A stretch of 64,000 nucleotides of DNA from Spinactinospora alkalitolerans. GTDB taxonomy: Bacteria; Actinomycetota; Actinomycetes; Streptosporangiales; Streptosporangiaceae. A program made the position numbers and the translations under genes. Below the pieces are notes generated by a model. That model was given only the letters and a program-made list of their open reading frames with translations. It was not told the DNA's origin and ran no database searches. Of the stretch, positions 50,493-58,733 are shown piece after piece. The DNA is taken from assembly GCF_013408795.1 (NCBI RefSeq), contig NZ_JACCCC010000001.1, positions 558,001 to 622,000 on the forward strand, read 5' to 3'. Within the stretch, counting starts at the first letter, position 1, and each line of letters opens with the position of its first letter.

Positions 50493-51611
50493 GGGTCTGT
50501 CAAGTTAATGGTGTAACTGTTTTTCCTGGTCAGCGGCGTGTCGCGGTGAGGCGGCCGTCGAAGGTGAGGTCGAAGGCGTTCAGCGCCTTCTTCCAGCGGG
50601 CGCTCCAGCGGGCTCGCCCGGTGCCCTTGGGGTCCAGGCTCATCAATGCGAGGTATACGCATTTGAGCGCGGCGTGTTCGTTGGGGAGGTGCCCGCGGGC
50701 CTGAGTGTCTTGGCGGTCTTGTCCCAGTCGGCGCGGGAGGCGTAGCCCAAGCTGTTGCGCAGCAGATGGACGATGCAGGTCTGGGGCCAGACGGTCTCCA
50801 CCGCCTCGCCCGTGCCCTTGAGTCCGTCGGCCACCAGCATGAGGACGTCGGCCACGCCGCGGTTCTTGAGTTCGGTGAACACGTGCGCCCAGTATTTGGC
50901 GCCTTCGCCGCCCTCAACCGGCCCACAGGCCCAGGATGTCGCGCTCGCCCTCGGCGGTGACGCCCAGCACCACATAGATCGGGCGGTTGGCGACCTGGCC
51001 GCCGCGGATCTCGGGCGTGGACGGCGTCGGCGAACAGCACCGCATAGACCGGATCCAGGGGCCGGTTCTGCCACTCGGCCATGCGTTCCATGGCCGATTC
51101 GGTGATGACCGAGACGGTCTGCTTTTCAGACCTCGGCGCCATAGACCTCGGCCAGGTGCGCACAGATTCCGCCGTGGGTCAGGCCTTTGGCTGACAGCGA
51201 CAGCACGACGGCTGTTGACGCCGTTGAGCCTGCGTTGGCGCTTTTTGACGATGGCGGGAGTGAAGGAGCCGTCCCGGTCGCGGGGCACCTCGATCTCCAC
51301 CGGGCCGGCCTCAGTGGTCACGGTCGTGGAACGCGCGCCGTCGCGCGCGTTGCCGCCGTTCTCGGCGGAGCGCTCGTGCAAGGCAAGAGCCCAGATGCTC
51401 TCCATCCCGGCCTGGAGCACGTTTTCCAGGGTGGTCTTGGTGAGCCGGGACAGCAGCCCGTTCTCCCCGACCATGCCGATGCCCTCGGCCTTGGCCATCA
51501 GCTCGGCGACCAGCTCCTGGTCCGACCTGCCAGTATCCGTCTTGATCTGCGACTTGTCACTCACAGTGGGCTCTTGCCCACTAAGAGTTGCGCCCTTATC
51601 TGCACAGTCCC
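50493..51611. mobile_element. IS256-family element, copy B
   Basis: Ends GGGTCTGTCAAGTTAATGG (50493 on) and inverted GGGACTGTGCAGATAAGG (ending 51611) match each other over about 25 bases with several mismatches and match copy A. The element is 1119 bp, a little short for the family. It interrupts the IS3 orfB on its left, and its right end is 15 bases from the excisionase gene. Confidence 0.78.
50516..51575 (-). pseudogene. IS256-family transposase, multiple frameshifts
   Basis: On the minus strand the frame starts SDKSQIKTDTGRSDQELVAELMAKAEGIG and runs to RRQRRLNGVNSRRA. It shifts to SEKQTVSVITESAMERMAEWQNRPLDPVYAVLF and shifts again to GGQVANRPIYVVLGVTAEGERDILGLWAG. A fourth section gives GEGAKYWAHVFTELKNRGVADVLMLVADGLKG (catalytic Asp) and CIVHLLRNSLGYASRADWDKTA. 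The C-terminal SLDPKGTGRARWSARWKKALNAFDLTFDGR follows in another frame. The core motifs are all recognisable but not joined. Confidence 0.78.
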
Positions 51612-51625
51612 CAGGAGGCTCTCCG

Positions 51626-51832
51626 GTGAGCGGCGGCATGCACGAGAAGAGGCTGTACCGCATCGAGGAGGCTGCGCAACTGCTCGGCATGGGACGGACC
51701 AAGACCTTCGCCGAACTCAAGGAAGGACGGCTGAGGTCGGTCAGGATCGGCCGCGTCCGACTCATCCCGGCCGAGTACATCGACGAGTTCGTCGAGTTGC
51801 TCAAGCGCGAAGCCGATTCCGACGGCGGATGA
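51626..51832 (+). CDS. xis: excisionase (MerR-like helix-turn-helix, Xis)
   Basis: A 68-residue protein from GTG 51626 (CCAGGAGG 8 bases upstream). It consists of one winged helix-turn-helix: RLYRIEEAAQLLGMGRTKTFAELKEGRLRSVRIGRVRLIPAEYIDEFVELLKRE, the standard excisionase/HTH_17 domain of actinomycete integrative elements. It is placed 58 bases before the integrase gene on the same strand, the usual xis-int order next to the attachment site. It is intact, unlike the integrase. Confidence 0.88.
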   Translation: MSGGMHEKRLYRIEEAAQLLGMGRTKTFAELKEGRLRSVRIGRVRLIPAEYIDEFVELLKREADSDGG

Positions 51833-51890
51833 CACCCACGGCCGCGCTCCGAGAGGAGCGCGGCCCGATACGAGGAACGAGGAGGAGAAC

Positions 51891-53356
51891 GTGGCCCGCC
51901 CCAAGAAGAGCGGCCGAGCCCCGAACCGGCGATCGTCGATCTACTACAGCGAGGCCGACGGCCAGTGGCACGGACGTGTGACGATGGGCATCAAACCCGA
52001 CGGAGGCCCCGACCGCCGCCATCGCCGAGGAGCGACGAAAGGCGAAGTCGCCGACAAGCTCCGAGAACTCGAACGCAAGCGGGACGAGGGAAAGGTCACC
52101 AAGGTCGGCCGGGCGCCTCGGGTCTCGGAGTGGTTCGAGCGGTGGCTGACCAGGATCGTCCGGCGTGAGGTGGACCGCAACACCTACGACTCCTCATACG
52201 AGCCGACGGTGCGCCGCCACATCATCCCGCGGATGGGCCGCCACCGCATCGACGCCGTCACCCCCGAACACGTCGAGGACCTCTACCTCTGGCTGGATGA
52301 GGAGAAGGGACTCGCGCCCTCCACGATTCTGAAGGTGCACTGGCGGCTGCACTCGGGCTTTCAGGTCGCCGTCGAGCGCGATCTGATCGCCCGCAATCCG
52401 GTCTCGCGGGTGAAGCCGCCCTCGGGCGAGGCGGTCAAGGAGTATGCGCCGCTCGGCCGCGAGGAGGCGCGGCGGGTGCTCAAGGTCTGCCGGGACCGCC
52501 GCAACGGCGCGAGACGGAGCGTCGCGCTCGCGTTCGGCGTCCGCCAGGCCGAGGCGCTCGGCCTGCGCTGGTCCTGCCTCAAGGGCGTCTGCGGCGCCTG
52601 CCGGATCGTCTACGGTCTCGTCGACCTGTTCGCCGTCGACGCGGAGAGGTGCCCAAAGTGCGGCGGGGCTGTGCGTTGTGAGGTGCGGGTCGGTTGGCGG
52701 ATCAAGCAGCGGGCCGTTCCGGCACGGCTGCGACGACGTCGAGGCGTGCACGGTGGGCAGGTACAGGCGGCCGTGTCCGAAGAGGTGCCCCGGCCATCAC
52801 AGGGAGACGTGCAGGCCGGACTGCGGGAAGAAGGCGCACTGCTGCCCGGAGGTCCGCCGGCCGTGTCCCGAGGACTGCCGCGGCCACGGCCGCGAGTGCC
52901 CGGAGCGCACGGGCGGCGAGTTCTACTTCGCCCGACGCAAGGGTGTACGGGGCGGCCGCGGCGAGGAATGCGTCACGCTGCCCGTGCCCGGACCGCTCGT
53001 GCGCGAACTCCGCTCCCCACCGGCGGCGGTGGCGGCACGAGCGCGACCTCGCCGGCGATGCCTGGGACGACGGGTGGGACCTGGTGTTCTGCCGACCCGA
53101 CGGGTGTCCGGTGGGCAAGCGGGCCGATTGGGGTGACTGGAAAGAGGTGCTGCGGCTTGCTGGCGTCCGTGATGTGAGGGTGCATGACGGACGCCACACG
53201 GCCGGGACGCTGCTGGCGGAGTTGGGGATCGATCCCAAGACCATTCAGCAGATTCTCGGGCACTCGCAGATGTCGCAGACCGCCCGCTACATCCACGCCA
53301 GCGACGAACTCACCCGCGGAGCGGCCGACCGGATGGGGGAGGCGCTGTGGAGCTGA
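51891..53356 (+). pseudogene. int: tyrosine-recombinase integrase with a Cys-rich insertion, broken by two frameshifts
   Basis: The first frame (51891 to about 52715) covers the N-terminal arm-binding and core-binding domains (VSEWFERWLTRIV, NTYDSSYEPTVRRHIIPRMGRHRIDAVTPEHVEDLYLWL) and the box I Arg in FGVRQAEALGLRWS. A second frame carries a cysteine-rich insert (ACTVGRYRRPCPKRCPGHHRETCRPDCGKK, CCPEVRRPCPEDCRGHGRECPERTGGEFYFARRKG). A third frame ends with HDGRHTAGTLLAELGIDPKTIQQILGHSQMSQTARYIHASDELTRG (HxxR, H and the Tyr nucleophile). The stop lies 76 bases from the tRNA gene. Two indels, near 52715 and 53025, break it. All catalytic residues survive. Confidence 0.82.
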
Positions 53357-53362
53357 TTCCGC

Positions 53363-53384
53363 AACTGAGACCGAAACTGAGACC
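53363..53384 (+). repeat. tandem AACTGAGACC repeats, arm of att3
   Basis: AACTGAGACC at 53363-53372 and 53375-53384, immediately after the integrase stop and about 50 bp before the tRNA. It is identical in sequence and spacing to 23594-23615. Candidate integrase arm sites. Confidence 0.5.
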
Positions 53385-53432
53385 GGTCCTGCGACCTGGA
53401 GTCGCTCACTCACGTGAAGAAACAGGTCACAG

Positions 53433-53508
53433 TGGTGGCCCCAGCAGGATTCGAACCTGCGACACCCGCTTTAGGAGAGCGGTGCTCTGTCCCCTGAGCT
53501 ATGAGGCC
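53433..53508 (-). tRNA. tRNA-Arg (anticodon CCT)
   Basis: On the minus strand the gene begins GGCCTCATAGCTCAGGGGA, with D stem GCTC/GAGC and anticodon stem CCGCT/AGCGG around loop CTCCTAA (anticodon CCT, reading AGG). The T arm GCAGG-TTCGAAT-CCTGC and acceptor 3' strand TGGGGCC, A and an encoded CCA complete it. All stems pair. It is the complete target gene of the integrated elements: its 3' part (53433-53481) is the crossover region, and the integrase stands on its 3' side. Confidence 0.95.
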
Positions 53509-53904
53509 CTTTCGGTGTTCAAGGGTAACGGACGAACGCTGTGGGTGCGGCAGGGATCCCGGGGAGCGCGGGGTGGCGCGGGCGGTCGGGGTGGCGTTTG
53601 ACGGGGTTGAGTACCCTTTTCGGAAGTAGGGTTGTCATTCCCCCCGAGTGATGCTCGCCACACAGGTGCGGCGCCGTGTGCGCGTCCGCGGCGCCGCGGT
53701 TGCGGCGCCGGCGTGGCCATCCAGGCTCTAACAACCCGTGATCAGGTGTTTTATCGGGCGTTCAGGCGCCGGCCGACGACGGCCGGGCTCGGGGCGTCCC
53801 CCCGCATCGCGTGCGTCCATTCCCGAAAACGCGTCCGGTTGTGGACGTGTAGTACGTTGCGACTCGGCCACGCGAACTACCGAAGAGGCAGCCGGAGGAT
53901 CCAC
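53509..53904. other. intergenic region between tRNA-Arg and the carboxypeptidase gene
   Basis: No gene is seen. It must hold the minus-strand tRNA promoter and the plus-strand promoter for the D,D-carboxypeptidase; TTGTGGACGT and TAGTACGTT near 53835-53858 are possible elements for the latter. This is the border between element and chromosome. Confidence 0.4.
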
Positions 53905-55038
53905 GTGCCGTTCGTTCTCGATTCGACGCGGCGAGGCGACCGCGTACCGAGAAGCGGGCCCTCGTCTGTCTGCGGGAGGCGTTCCCGCCCATGGTCGAGG
54001 CCGGTCCTCGCGGTGCTGTGCACCCTGGTCCTCACCCTGGTCCTCGGCCCCGGCTGGCAGGTGGCGGTCGCGCCGGTGGCCGACCGCGCGGCGGCCGACG
54101 ACCTCGATGCGCTGAAGCAGCGGGCGGAGGAGGCCAAGGAGGAGCTGGAGGAGGCCACCGAGGAGTACACCGAGCGCGAGGAGGCCCTGGAGGACGCCCA
54201 GGACGAGCTGGTCACGACGCTGCACGAGCTGCAGCAGACCGAGCTGCGCCTCGCGGAGATGCGCCAGCCCCTCGCCCAGCTCGCCGGCACCCTCTACAAG
54301 CAGCCCGATGTCGGCATCATGGGCATCATGACCTCCGGTTCCATCGACGACGACCTGCAGGCCGAGTCCCACGTCGTCAAGTTGACCGAGGACAAGGAGG
54401 CGATCCTCGACGAGGCCAACGAGCTCCGCGACGAGCAGGGCGAACTCACCACGACCGCCCAGGAGCTGCAGTCCCAGACCCAGCTCGAGCGGGTCGAACT
54501 CGCCGACGACCTCGATGCCCTCAAGGAGCAGTCGGAGGAGAGCACCGAAAGGCTCGTCCAGGAGCTGGAGGACCGGGGGCTGTCCGTGGACGCCTACATG
54601 GCCGGCGTCGAGTGCGACCCCTCGGCCGGCGAGGCCGCCGCCGGCTACCCCAACGGTCTGCTGCCCCAGAGCGCCCTGTGCGAGGTGCACGAGGAGGGGC
54701 ACTTCCTGCGCGCCGACGCCGCCATCGACTTCCTCGAGATGAACGAGGCCTACACCGAGCAGTTCGGCAAGGAGATCTGCCTGACCAGCTCCTACCGGGA
54801 CCTCCCCAACCAGCAGCGCGTCTACGCCGAGCAGCCGCCCGGCAACGCGGCCGTCCCCGGCACCAGCAACCACGGCCTCGGCCAGGCCGTCGACATGTGC
54901 GGCGGCGTGCAGAACCAGGGGAGCCCGGAGTTCAACTGGCTGGAGGCCAATTCCCGGCAGTGGGGCTGGTTCCACCCGCAATGGGCCTACTCCAGCCCGT
55001 TCGAACCCTGGCACTGGGAGTACGAGACCGGCGGCTGA
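53905..55038 (+). CDS. secreted D-alanyl-D-alanine carboxypeptidase (VanY/M15 family)
   Basis: About 377 residues from GTG 53905 (GGAGG 6-10 bases upstream). An N-terminal basic stretch and a hydrophobic segment (PVLAVLCTLVLTLVLGPGWQVAVAPVA) form a signal peptide or anchor. A long acidic coiled coil follows (about residues 70-230, rich in Glu/Leu/Ala). The C-terminal M15 peptidase domain has SSYRDLPNQQ, the zinc motif NHGLGQAVDMC (HxxxxxxD) and the final zinc His in EPWHWEY. It trims the terminal D-Ala of peptidoglycan stem peptides outside the membrane. The coiled coil resembles that of NlpC/P60-type wall hydrolases and may mediate septal localisation or partner binding. Confidence 0.88.
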   Translation: MPFVLDSTRRGDRVPRSGPSSVCGRRSRPWSRPVLAVLCTLVLTLVLGPGWQVAVAPVADRAAADDLDALKQRAEEAKEELEEATEEYTEREEALEDAQDELVTTLHELQQTELRLAEMRQPLAQLAGTLYKQPDVGIMGIMTSGSIDDDLQAESHVVKLTEDKEAILDEANELRDEQGELTTTAQELQSQTQLERVELADDLDALKEQSEESTERLVQELEDRGLSVDAYMAGVECDPSAGEAAAGYPNGLLPQSALCEVHEEGHFLRADAAIDFLEMNEAYTEQFGKEICLTSSYRDLPNQQRVYAEQPPGNAAVPGTSNHGLGQAVDMCGGVQNQGSPEFNWLEANSRQWGWFHPQWAYSSPFEPWHWEYETGG

Positions 55039-55097
55039 TCCTCGCCCGCCGCGCGGGCGGGGCCGCGCGGCGCCGGAGGGCCGGGGGCGGCCGAAGA

Positions 55098-55502
55098 TCA
55101 CACCGTCTCGGGGATCACCTCGGAGGTGCAGTTCGGGCAGCGACTGGCCTTCTTGGAGATCTCGCTGAAGCATTGCGGGCATTCGCGGGTGGTGGCCTCG
55201 GCCTTCTCGGTGAACCGATCGATCACGTGCGTCATGGGCAGCACCACGAAGAAGTACAGGATCGCCGCGGTGAGCACGAAGGAGATCAGCGCGTCGACGA
55301 ACGCGCCGTAGAGGAACTCGCTGCCGTTGACCGTGAAGGTCAGCTCGGCGAACTTGGGGACGCCGCCGAAGACCCCGAGCAGCGGGGTGATGAAGCCCGC
55401 GGTGAACGCCGTGATCAGCTCCGAGAACACGGCGCCGATGACCACGGCCACCGCCAACTGGATCAGGTTGCCCTGGAGCAGGAACTTCTTGAATCCGCTC
55501 AT
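55098..55502 (-). CDS. mscL: large-conductance mechanosensitive channel MscL
   Basis: A 134-residue protein starting MSGFKKFLLQGNLIQLAVAVVIGAVFSELITAFTAGFITPLLGVFGG, the N-terminal amphipathic helix plus TM1 that forms the gate. The periplasmic loop includes FTVNGSEFLYGAFVDALISF, followed by TM2 (LTAAILYFFVVLPM). As a pentamer it opens under membrane tension and releases solutes on osmotic downshock. The C-terminus has a zinc-ribbon-like CPQC...CPNC instead of the plain helix, as in many actinobacterial MscL proteins. The longer frame from 55514 adds four residues. Confidence 0.95.
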   Translation of the reverse strand: MSGFKKFLLQGNLIQLAVAVVIGAVFSELITAFTAGFITPLLGVFGGVPKFAELTFTVNGSEFLYGAFVDALISFVLTAAILYFFVVLPMTHVIDRFTEKAEATTRECPQCFSEISKKASRCPNCTSEVIPETV

Positions 55503-55659
55503 GGTTGTCCCCACATTCGACTCGTCCGGGTCCGTCCGCCGCGGGCACCGAGGGGTGTTCGGACGCCGTTGGGCGGCTGCCCGCGGCCGCTTCTCGCGCC
55601 GTCCGGTCCGCGGAGCAGGGGCTCACGCGCCGGGCGGCGTGCACCCCGACAGGCTAGCG

Positions 55660-56307
55660 TCAACCGCGGATGGTGATCGAAAGGCGGCCTGAAACGGTGT
55701 GAGCTGCGATGACGCGGGCCTCTTCGGTGCTCACGGCCACCAGGACGAGCGCACCGGACTCCCCGGCGGGGGCTTCCTCCTCGGGGACGGCGATCACCGG
55801 CCGGTCGGCCGCAACGACCTCGGCCGGGGCCGTGGCGCCGCCGAACTCCGCGGCGAGGGGGTCGTGCGCGGCGGCCAGGACGTCGATCCTGCTGCCCGGC
55901 CGCAGCAGCGCGGCCGCGCCGGGGTCGGCGACCCTGACCGGGGCCGCGACGACGTCGGCGCCGTGGCCGGCGGCGGGCGGGTCGGCGAGGCGGGCGTCGG
56001 TGAACACCTCACCGCGGCGGACCGGGGAGCGCAGCGACGCTCCGGTGAGGGCCGTGTCGGGACGCAGCGCACCATCGGGCACGGCGTCCCCGGGCAGCGC
56101 GCGCACGGCGGTGTCGCCCTCGCCCAGCGGAGCCAGCGCGGTGAGGTCGCGGGCGGCGACGACGACGTCCACGGTGGGCGCGGTCGGCGGGCGCAGCACG
56201 AGCACGATCCCGGCCGCGGCCAGCGCGGCGCAGCAGGCGCCGAGCGTGCGGCGCCATCGGGCGAGGAGCAGTACGGCCCCGCGGCGGCGCGACGGGGTCA
56301 ACGACAT
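55660..56307 (-). CDS. SAF-domain protein (CpaB/RcpC-like)
   Basis: A 215-residue protein with a basic N-terminus and one membrane helix (TLGACCAALAAAGIVLVLRP). A SAF domain follows (VDVVVAARDLTALAPLGEGDTAVRALPGDAVPDGAL, then LTGASLRSPVRRGEVFTDARL) and an RcpC/CpaB-like C-terminal part (LLRPGSRIDVLAAA...GALVLVAVSTEEARVIAAH). Such proteins are linked to Flp-type pilus assembly or periplasmic wall functions, but no pilus genes are near, so the role here is open. It is conserved in this position relative to mscL and fmdB in related actinobacteria, to my recollection. Confidence 0.78.
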   Translation of the reverse strand: MSLTPSRRRGAVLLLARWRRTLGACCAALAAAGIVLVLRPPTAPTVDVVVAARDLTALAPLGEGDTAVRALPGDAVPDGALRPDTALTGASLRSPVRRGEVFTDARLADPPAAGHGADVVAAPVRVADPGAAALLRPGSRIDVLAAAHDPLAAEFGGATAPAEVVAADRPVIAVPEEEAPAGESGALVLVAVSTEEARVIAAHTVSGRLSITIRG

Positions 56308-56488
56308 GGCCGGCACCGCCGACCGGGAGGAAGGTCCATGCCCGCACGGTAGGCGAGGCCGGGCCGGCGGGGTCGGCGCCGTCCACAGGCGGGGGCCGAG
56401 ACGCACGGAAGGCCGGGGCCACCGCATGCGGTGACCCCGGCCGTGGCGCCGTGCGACGGGCCGGATGCCCTTCGGGCGGAGGGCGGTC

Positions 56489-56836
56489 TCAGGCGACCTT
56501 GGTGGCGGCGGAGCCGTCGGAGCCGCCGCTGGAGCCGCCGGATCCGCTCGATGCGGTGGTGGCCTCGGTGCTCTTGCTCTCAGACCCCGAGGCCTTGTCG
56601 GCCTTGTCCGAGTCCTTGGAGCCGCCGGAGTTCCCGTTCGGCGTGGAGCCGTTGGAGCTGGAAGCGCTGTCGGTGCGGTAGAAGCCCGAGCCCTTGAACA
56701 CGATGCCCACGGCGGAATACACCTTGCGCAGCCTGCCCTGGCACTCCTGGCAGGTGGTCAGCGAGTCGTCGCTGAAACTCTGCACGACCTCCAGTTGGGC
56801 GCCGCACTCGGTGCACGCGTACTGGTACGTAGGCAC
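56489..56836 (-). CDS. FmdB-family zinc-ribbon protein
   Basis: A 115-residue protein from GTG 56834-56836 (AAGGAGGATCC upstream). The N-terminal FmdB ribbon is VPTYQYACTECGAQLEVVQSFSDDSLTTCQECQGRLRKVYSAVGIVFKGSGFYRTDS, with two CxxC pairs. A long Ser/Gly/Lys/Asp-rich tail (residues about 60-115) is of low complexity and likely unstructured. FmdB proteins are thought to act in regulation, but their function is not firmly known. It lies upstream of mscL on the same strand. Confidence 0.88.
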   Translation of the reverse strand: MPTYQYACTECGAQLEVVQSFSDDSLTTCQECQGRLRKVYSAVGIVFKGSGFYRTDSASSSNGSTPNGNSGGSKDSDKADKASGSESKSTEATTASSGSGGSSGGSDGSAATKVA

Positions 56837-56983
56837 GGATCCTCCTTGCTGGCACTCTCGCCCGTCGACTGCTAAATAGTACGCGCTCGGACAGCACGAT
56901 CGCGACATTGGGGGGTGGGGTGCCGTTCCCGGTGAAGCTGCCGCGGATATAACGCGATCCGGGGCGGAGGTGTTCCGCCGGGC

Positions 56984-57574
56984 CTAGAACCGGTGCACGC
57001 CGCCGCCGGGGGTCACCACCGCGCGCACCGGGAGGTCGTGCGGCTCGGCCGGCACGGAGTCCACCAGTTCCGCGTCGTAGACCACCGCGAAGGTGAGCGC
57101 GTGTGCGCCGACCCCGGCCAGCGCGCGGTCGTAGCAGCCGGCGCCCCGGCCCAGCCGCCGGCCGGACCGGTCGACCGCCAGGGCCGGGCAGACGACGGCG
57201 GCGCAGCGGCGCACCGCCTCGGCCCCGTAGCGCGGCCCGGTCGGCTCCAGCAGTCCGTGCCCTGCCGGAGCCATGTCGTCGGGGCCGTCGTAGGCGGCCC
57301 AGTCCAGCTCGCCGTCCGGCCGGAAGACCGGCAGCAGGACGTAGACGCCGTGCTTCCACAGCCCGGTGACGAGTTTGCGGGTGTCGGGCTCGGTCCCCAC
57401 CGAGTAGTAGGCGGCCACCGTTCCGCCCATGGTCAACTGCGGCAGGGCGAGCAGGTGATCGCGGATGGCCGACCCGGCCTCGGCCCTGCGTTCGGCCGGC
57501 ATCTCCCGCCGCCGCGCCAGCATCCGCTCGCGCACGAGCCTCTTGGCCCCGGCGGTGTCCGTGGCACTGTCCAT
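56984..57574 (-). CDS. 5-formyltetrahydrofolate cyclo-ligase
   Basis: A 196-residue cytosolic enzyme that converts 5-formyltetrahydrofolate to 5,10-methenyltetrahydrofolate with ATP. Motifs: VRERMLARRREMPAERRAEAGSAIRDHLLALP (N-terminal substrate helix) and GTVAAYYSVGTEPDTRKLV. The ATP-binding loop is DRSGRRLGRGAGCYDRAL, matching the family pattern G..R.G.G.G.YDR. VPAEPHDLPVRAVVTPGGG closes the protein. It is of normal length and diverges from galU. Confidence 0.93.
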   Translation of the reverse strand: MDSATDTAGAKRLVRERMLARRREMPAERRAEAGSAIRDHLLALPQLTMGGTVAAYYSVGTEPDTRKLVTGLWKHGVYVLLPVFRPDGELDWAAYDGPDDMAPAGHGLLEPTGPRYGAEAVRRCAAVVCPALAVDRSGRRLGRGAGCYDRALAGVGAHALTFAVVYDAELVDSVPAEPHDLPVRAVVTPGGGVHRF

Positions 57575-57763
57575 GGCAGAGGAGTCTAGGCAAGGCCGCC
57601 GCGGGTTCTACCCCGATCGGCGGTGCGCGGGTGAGAACCGGATTAAGAACGGGTGAAGGCTCGTCGGGAGGTGAACGGGGAATCCCCGCAGAACCTGCGC
57701 ATACCCGGATCGGAGGTCGCGCGCCTGAGCCGCGATCGGAACCCGGTGGCCTACAGTGCCGAC

Positions 57764-58693
57764 ATGGCTGATTCGCACCGTGCTGCAACCCCCGTCACCA
57801 AGGCCGTCGTACCGGCCGCAGGCCTGGGCACCCGTTTCCTCCCGGCGACGAAGGCGACTCCGAAGGAGATGCTGCCGATCGTCGACAAACCGGCGATCCA
57901 GTACGTCGTGGAGGAGGCCGTCGCGGCCGGGCTCCACGACGTCCTCATGATCACCGGCCGCAGCAAGCGCTCCATCGAGGACCACTTCGACCGCGCCTAC
58001 GAACTCGAAGAGGCCCTGCGCGCCAAGAACGACACCCAGCGGCTGCACTCGGTGCGCGAGTCCAGCGAGCTCGCCCACGTGCACTACGTCCGCCAGGGCG
58101 AGCCGCGCGGCCTCGGCCACGCCGTGCTGTGCGCCGAGGCCCACGTCGGCGACGACCCCTTCGCCGTGCTGCTCGGCGACGACCTCATCGGTGGGCAGGA
58201 CGCGCTGCTCAAGCGCATGATCGAGGTGCGGGAGACCTACGGCGGCAGCGTCGTCGCGCTCATGGAGGTGGAGCCGGAGCAGGTTTCGCTGTACGGCTGC
58301 GCCGCGATCGAGGCCACCGGCGAGGACGACGTCGTGACGGTCACCGACCTGGTCGAGAAGCCGCCGGCCGACCAGGCCCCCAGCCGCTGGGCGATCATCG
58401 GCCGCTACGTCTGCGACCCCGCGGTCTTCGGCGTGCTGAGCGAGACGCCTCCCGGCCGCGGCGGCGAGATCCAGTTGACCGACGCGCTGCGCGAGCTCGC
58501 CCACCGCAAGCCGGCCGACGGCGGTCCGGTGCACGGCGTGCTGTTCCGCGGCCAGCGCTACGACACCGGCAACAAGGTCGACTACCTTCGCACTGTGGTG
58601 GAATTCGCGTGCGACCGCCCGGATCTCGCCAAGGAGTTCCTCCCGTGGCTGCGCGAGTTCGTGGCCGAACGCGGCGAGGGAGCCGCACGTTAG
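57764..58693 (+). CDS. galU: UTP-glucose-1-phosphate uridylyltransferase
   Basis: A 309-residue nucleotidyltransferase making UDP-glucose from UTP and glucose 1-phosphate. The N-terminal signature AVVPAAGLGTRFLPATKATPKEMLPIVDKPAIQYVVEEAVAAG (nucleotide binding and the catalytic Lys region), QGEPRGLGHAVLCAEAHVGDDPFAVLLGDDLI and EKPPADQAPSRWAIIGRYVCDPAVF are all present. RYDTGNKVDYLRTVVEFA ends the catalytic domain. ATG 57764 is used because the upstream frame has no family match. It is the first of a conserved plus-strand run galU-moeA-moaC-mog-GNAT-glpR. Confidence 0.95.
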   Translation: MADSHRAATPVTKAVVPAAGLGTRFLPATKATPKEMLPIVDKPAIQYVVEEAVAAGLHDVLMITGRSKRSIEDHFDRAYELEEALRAKNDTQRLHSVRESSELAHVHYVRQGEPRGLGHAVLCAEAHVGDDPFAVLLGDDLIGGQDALLKRMIEVRETYGGSVVALMEVEPEQVSLYGCAAIEATGEDDVVTVTDLVEKPPADQAPSRWAIIGRYVCDPAVFGVLSETPPGRGGEIQLTDALRELAHRKPADGGPVHGVLFRGQRYDTGNKVDYLRTVVEFACDRPDLAKEFLPWLREFVAERGEGAAR

Positions 58694-58733
58694 GGGAGGG
58701 GGCGCCGATGCCGGCAACGGGAGAGGGAGTGGG

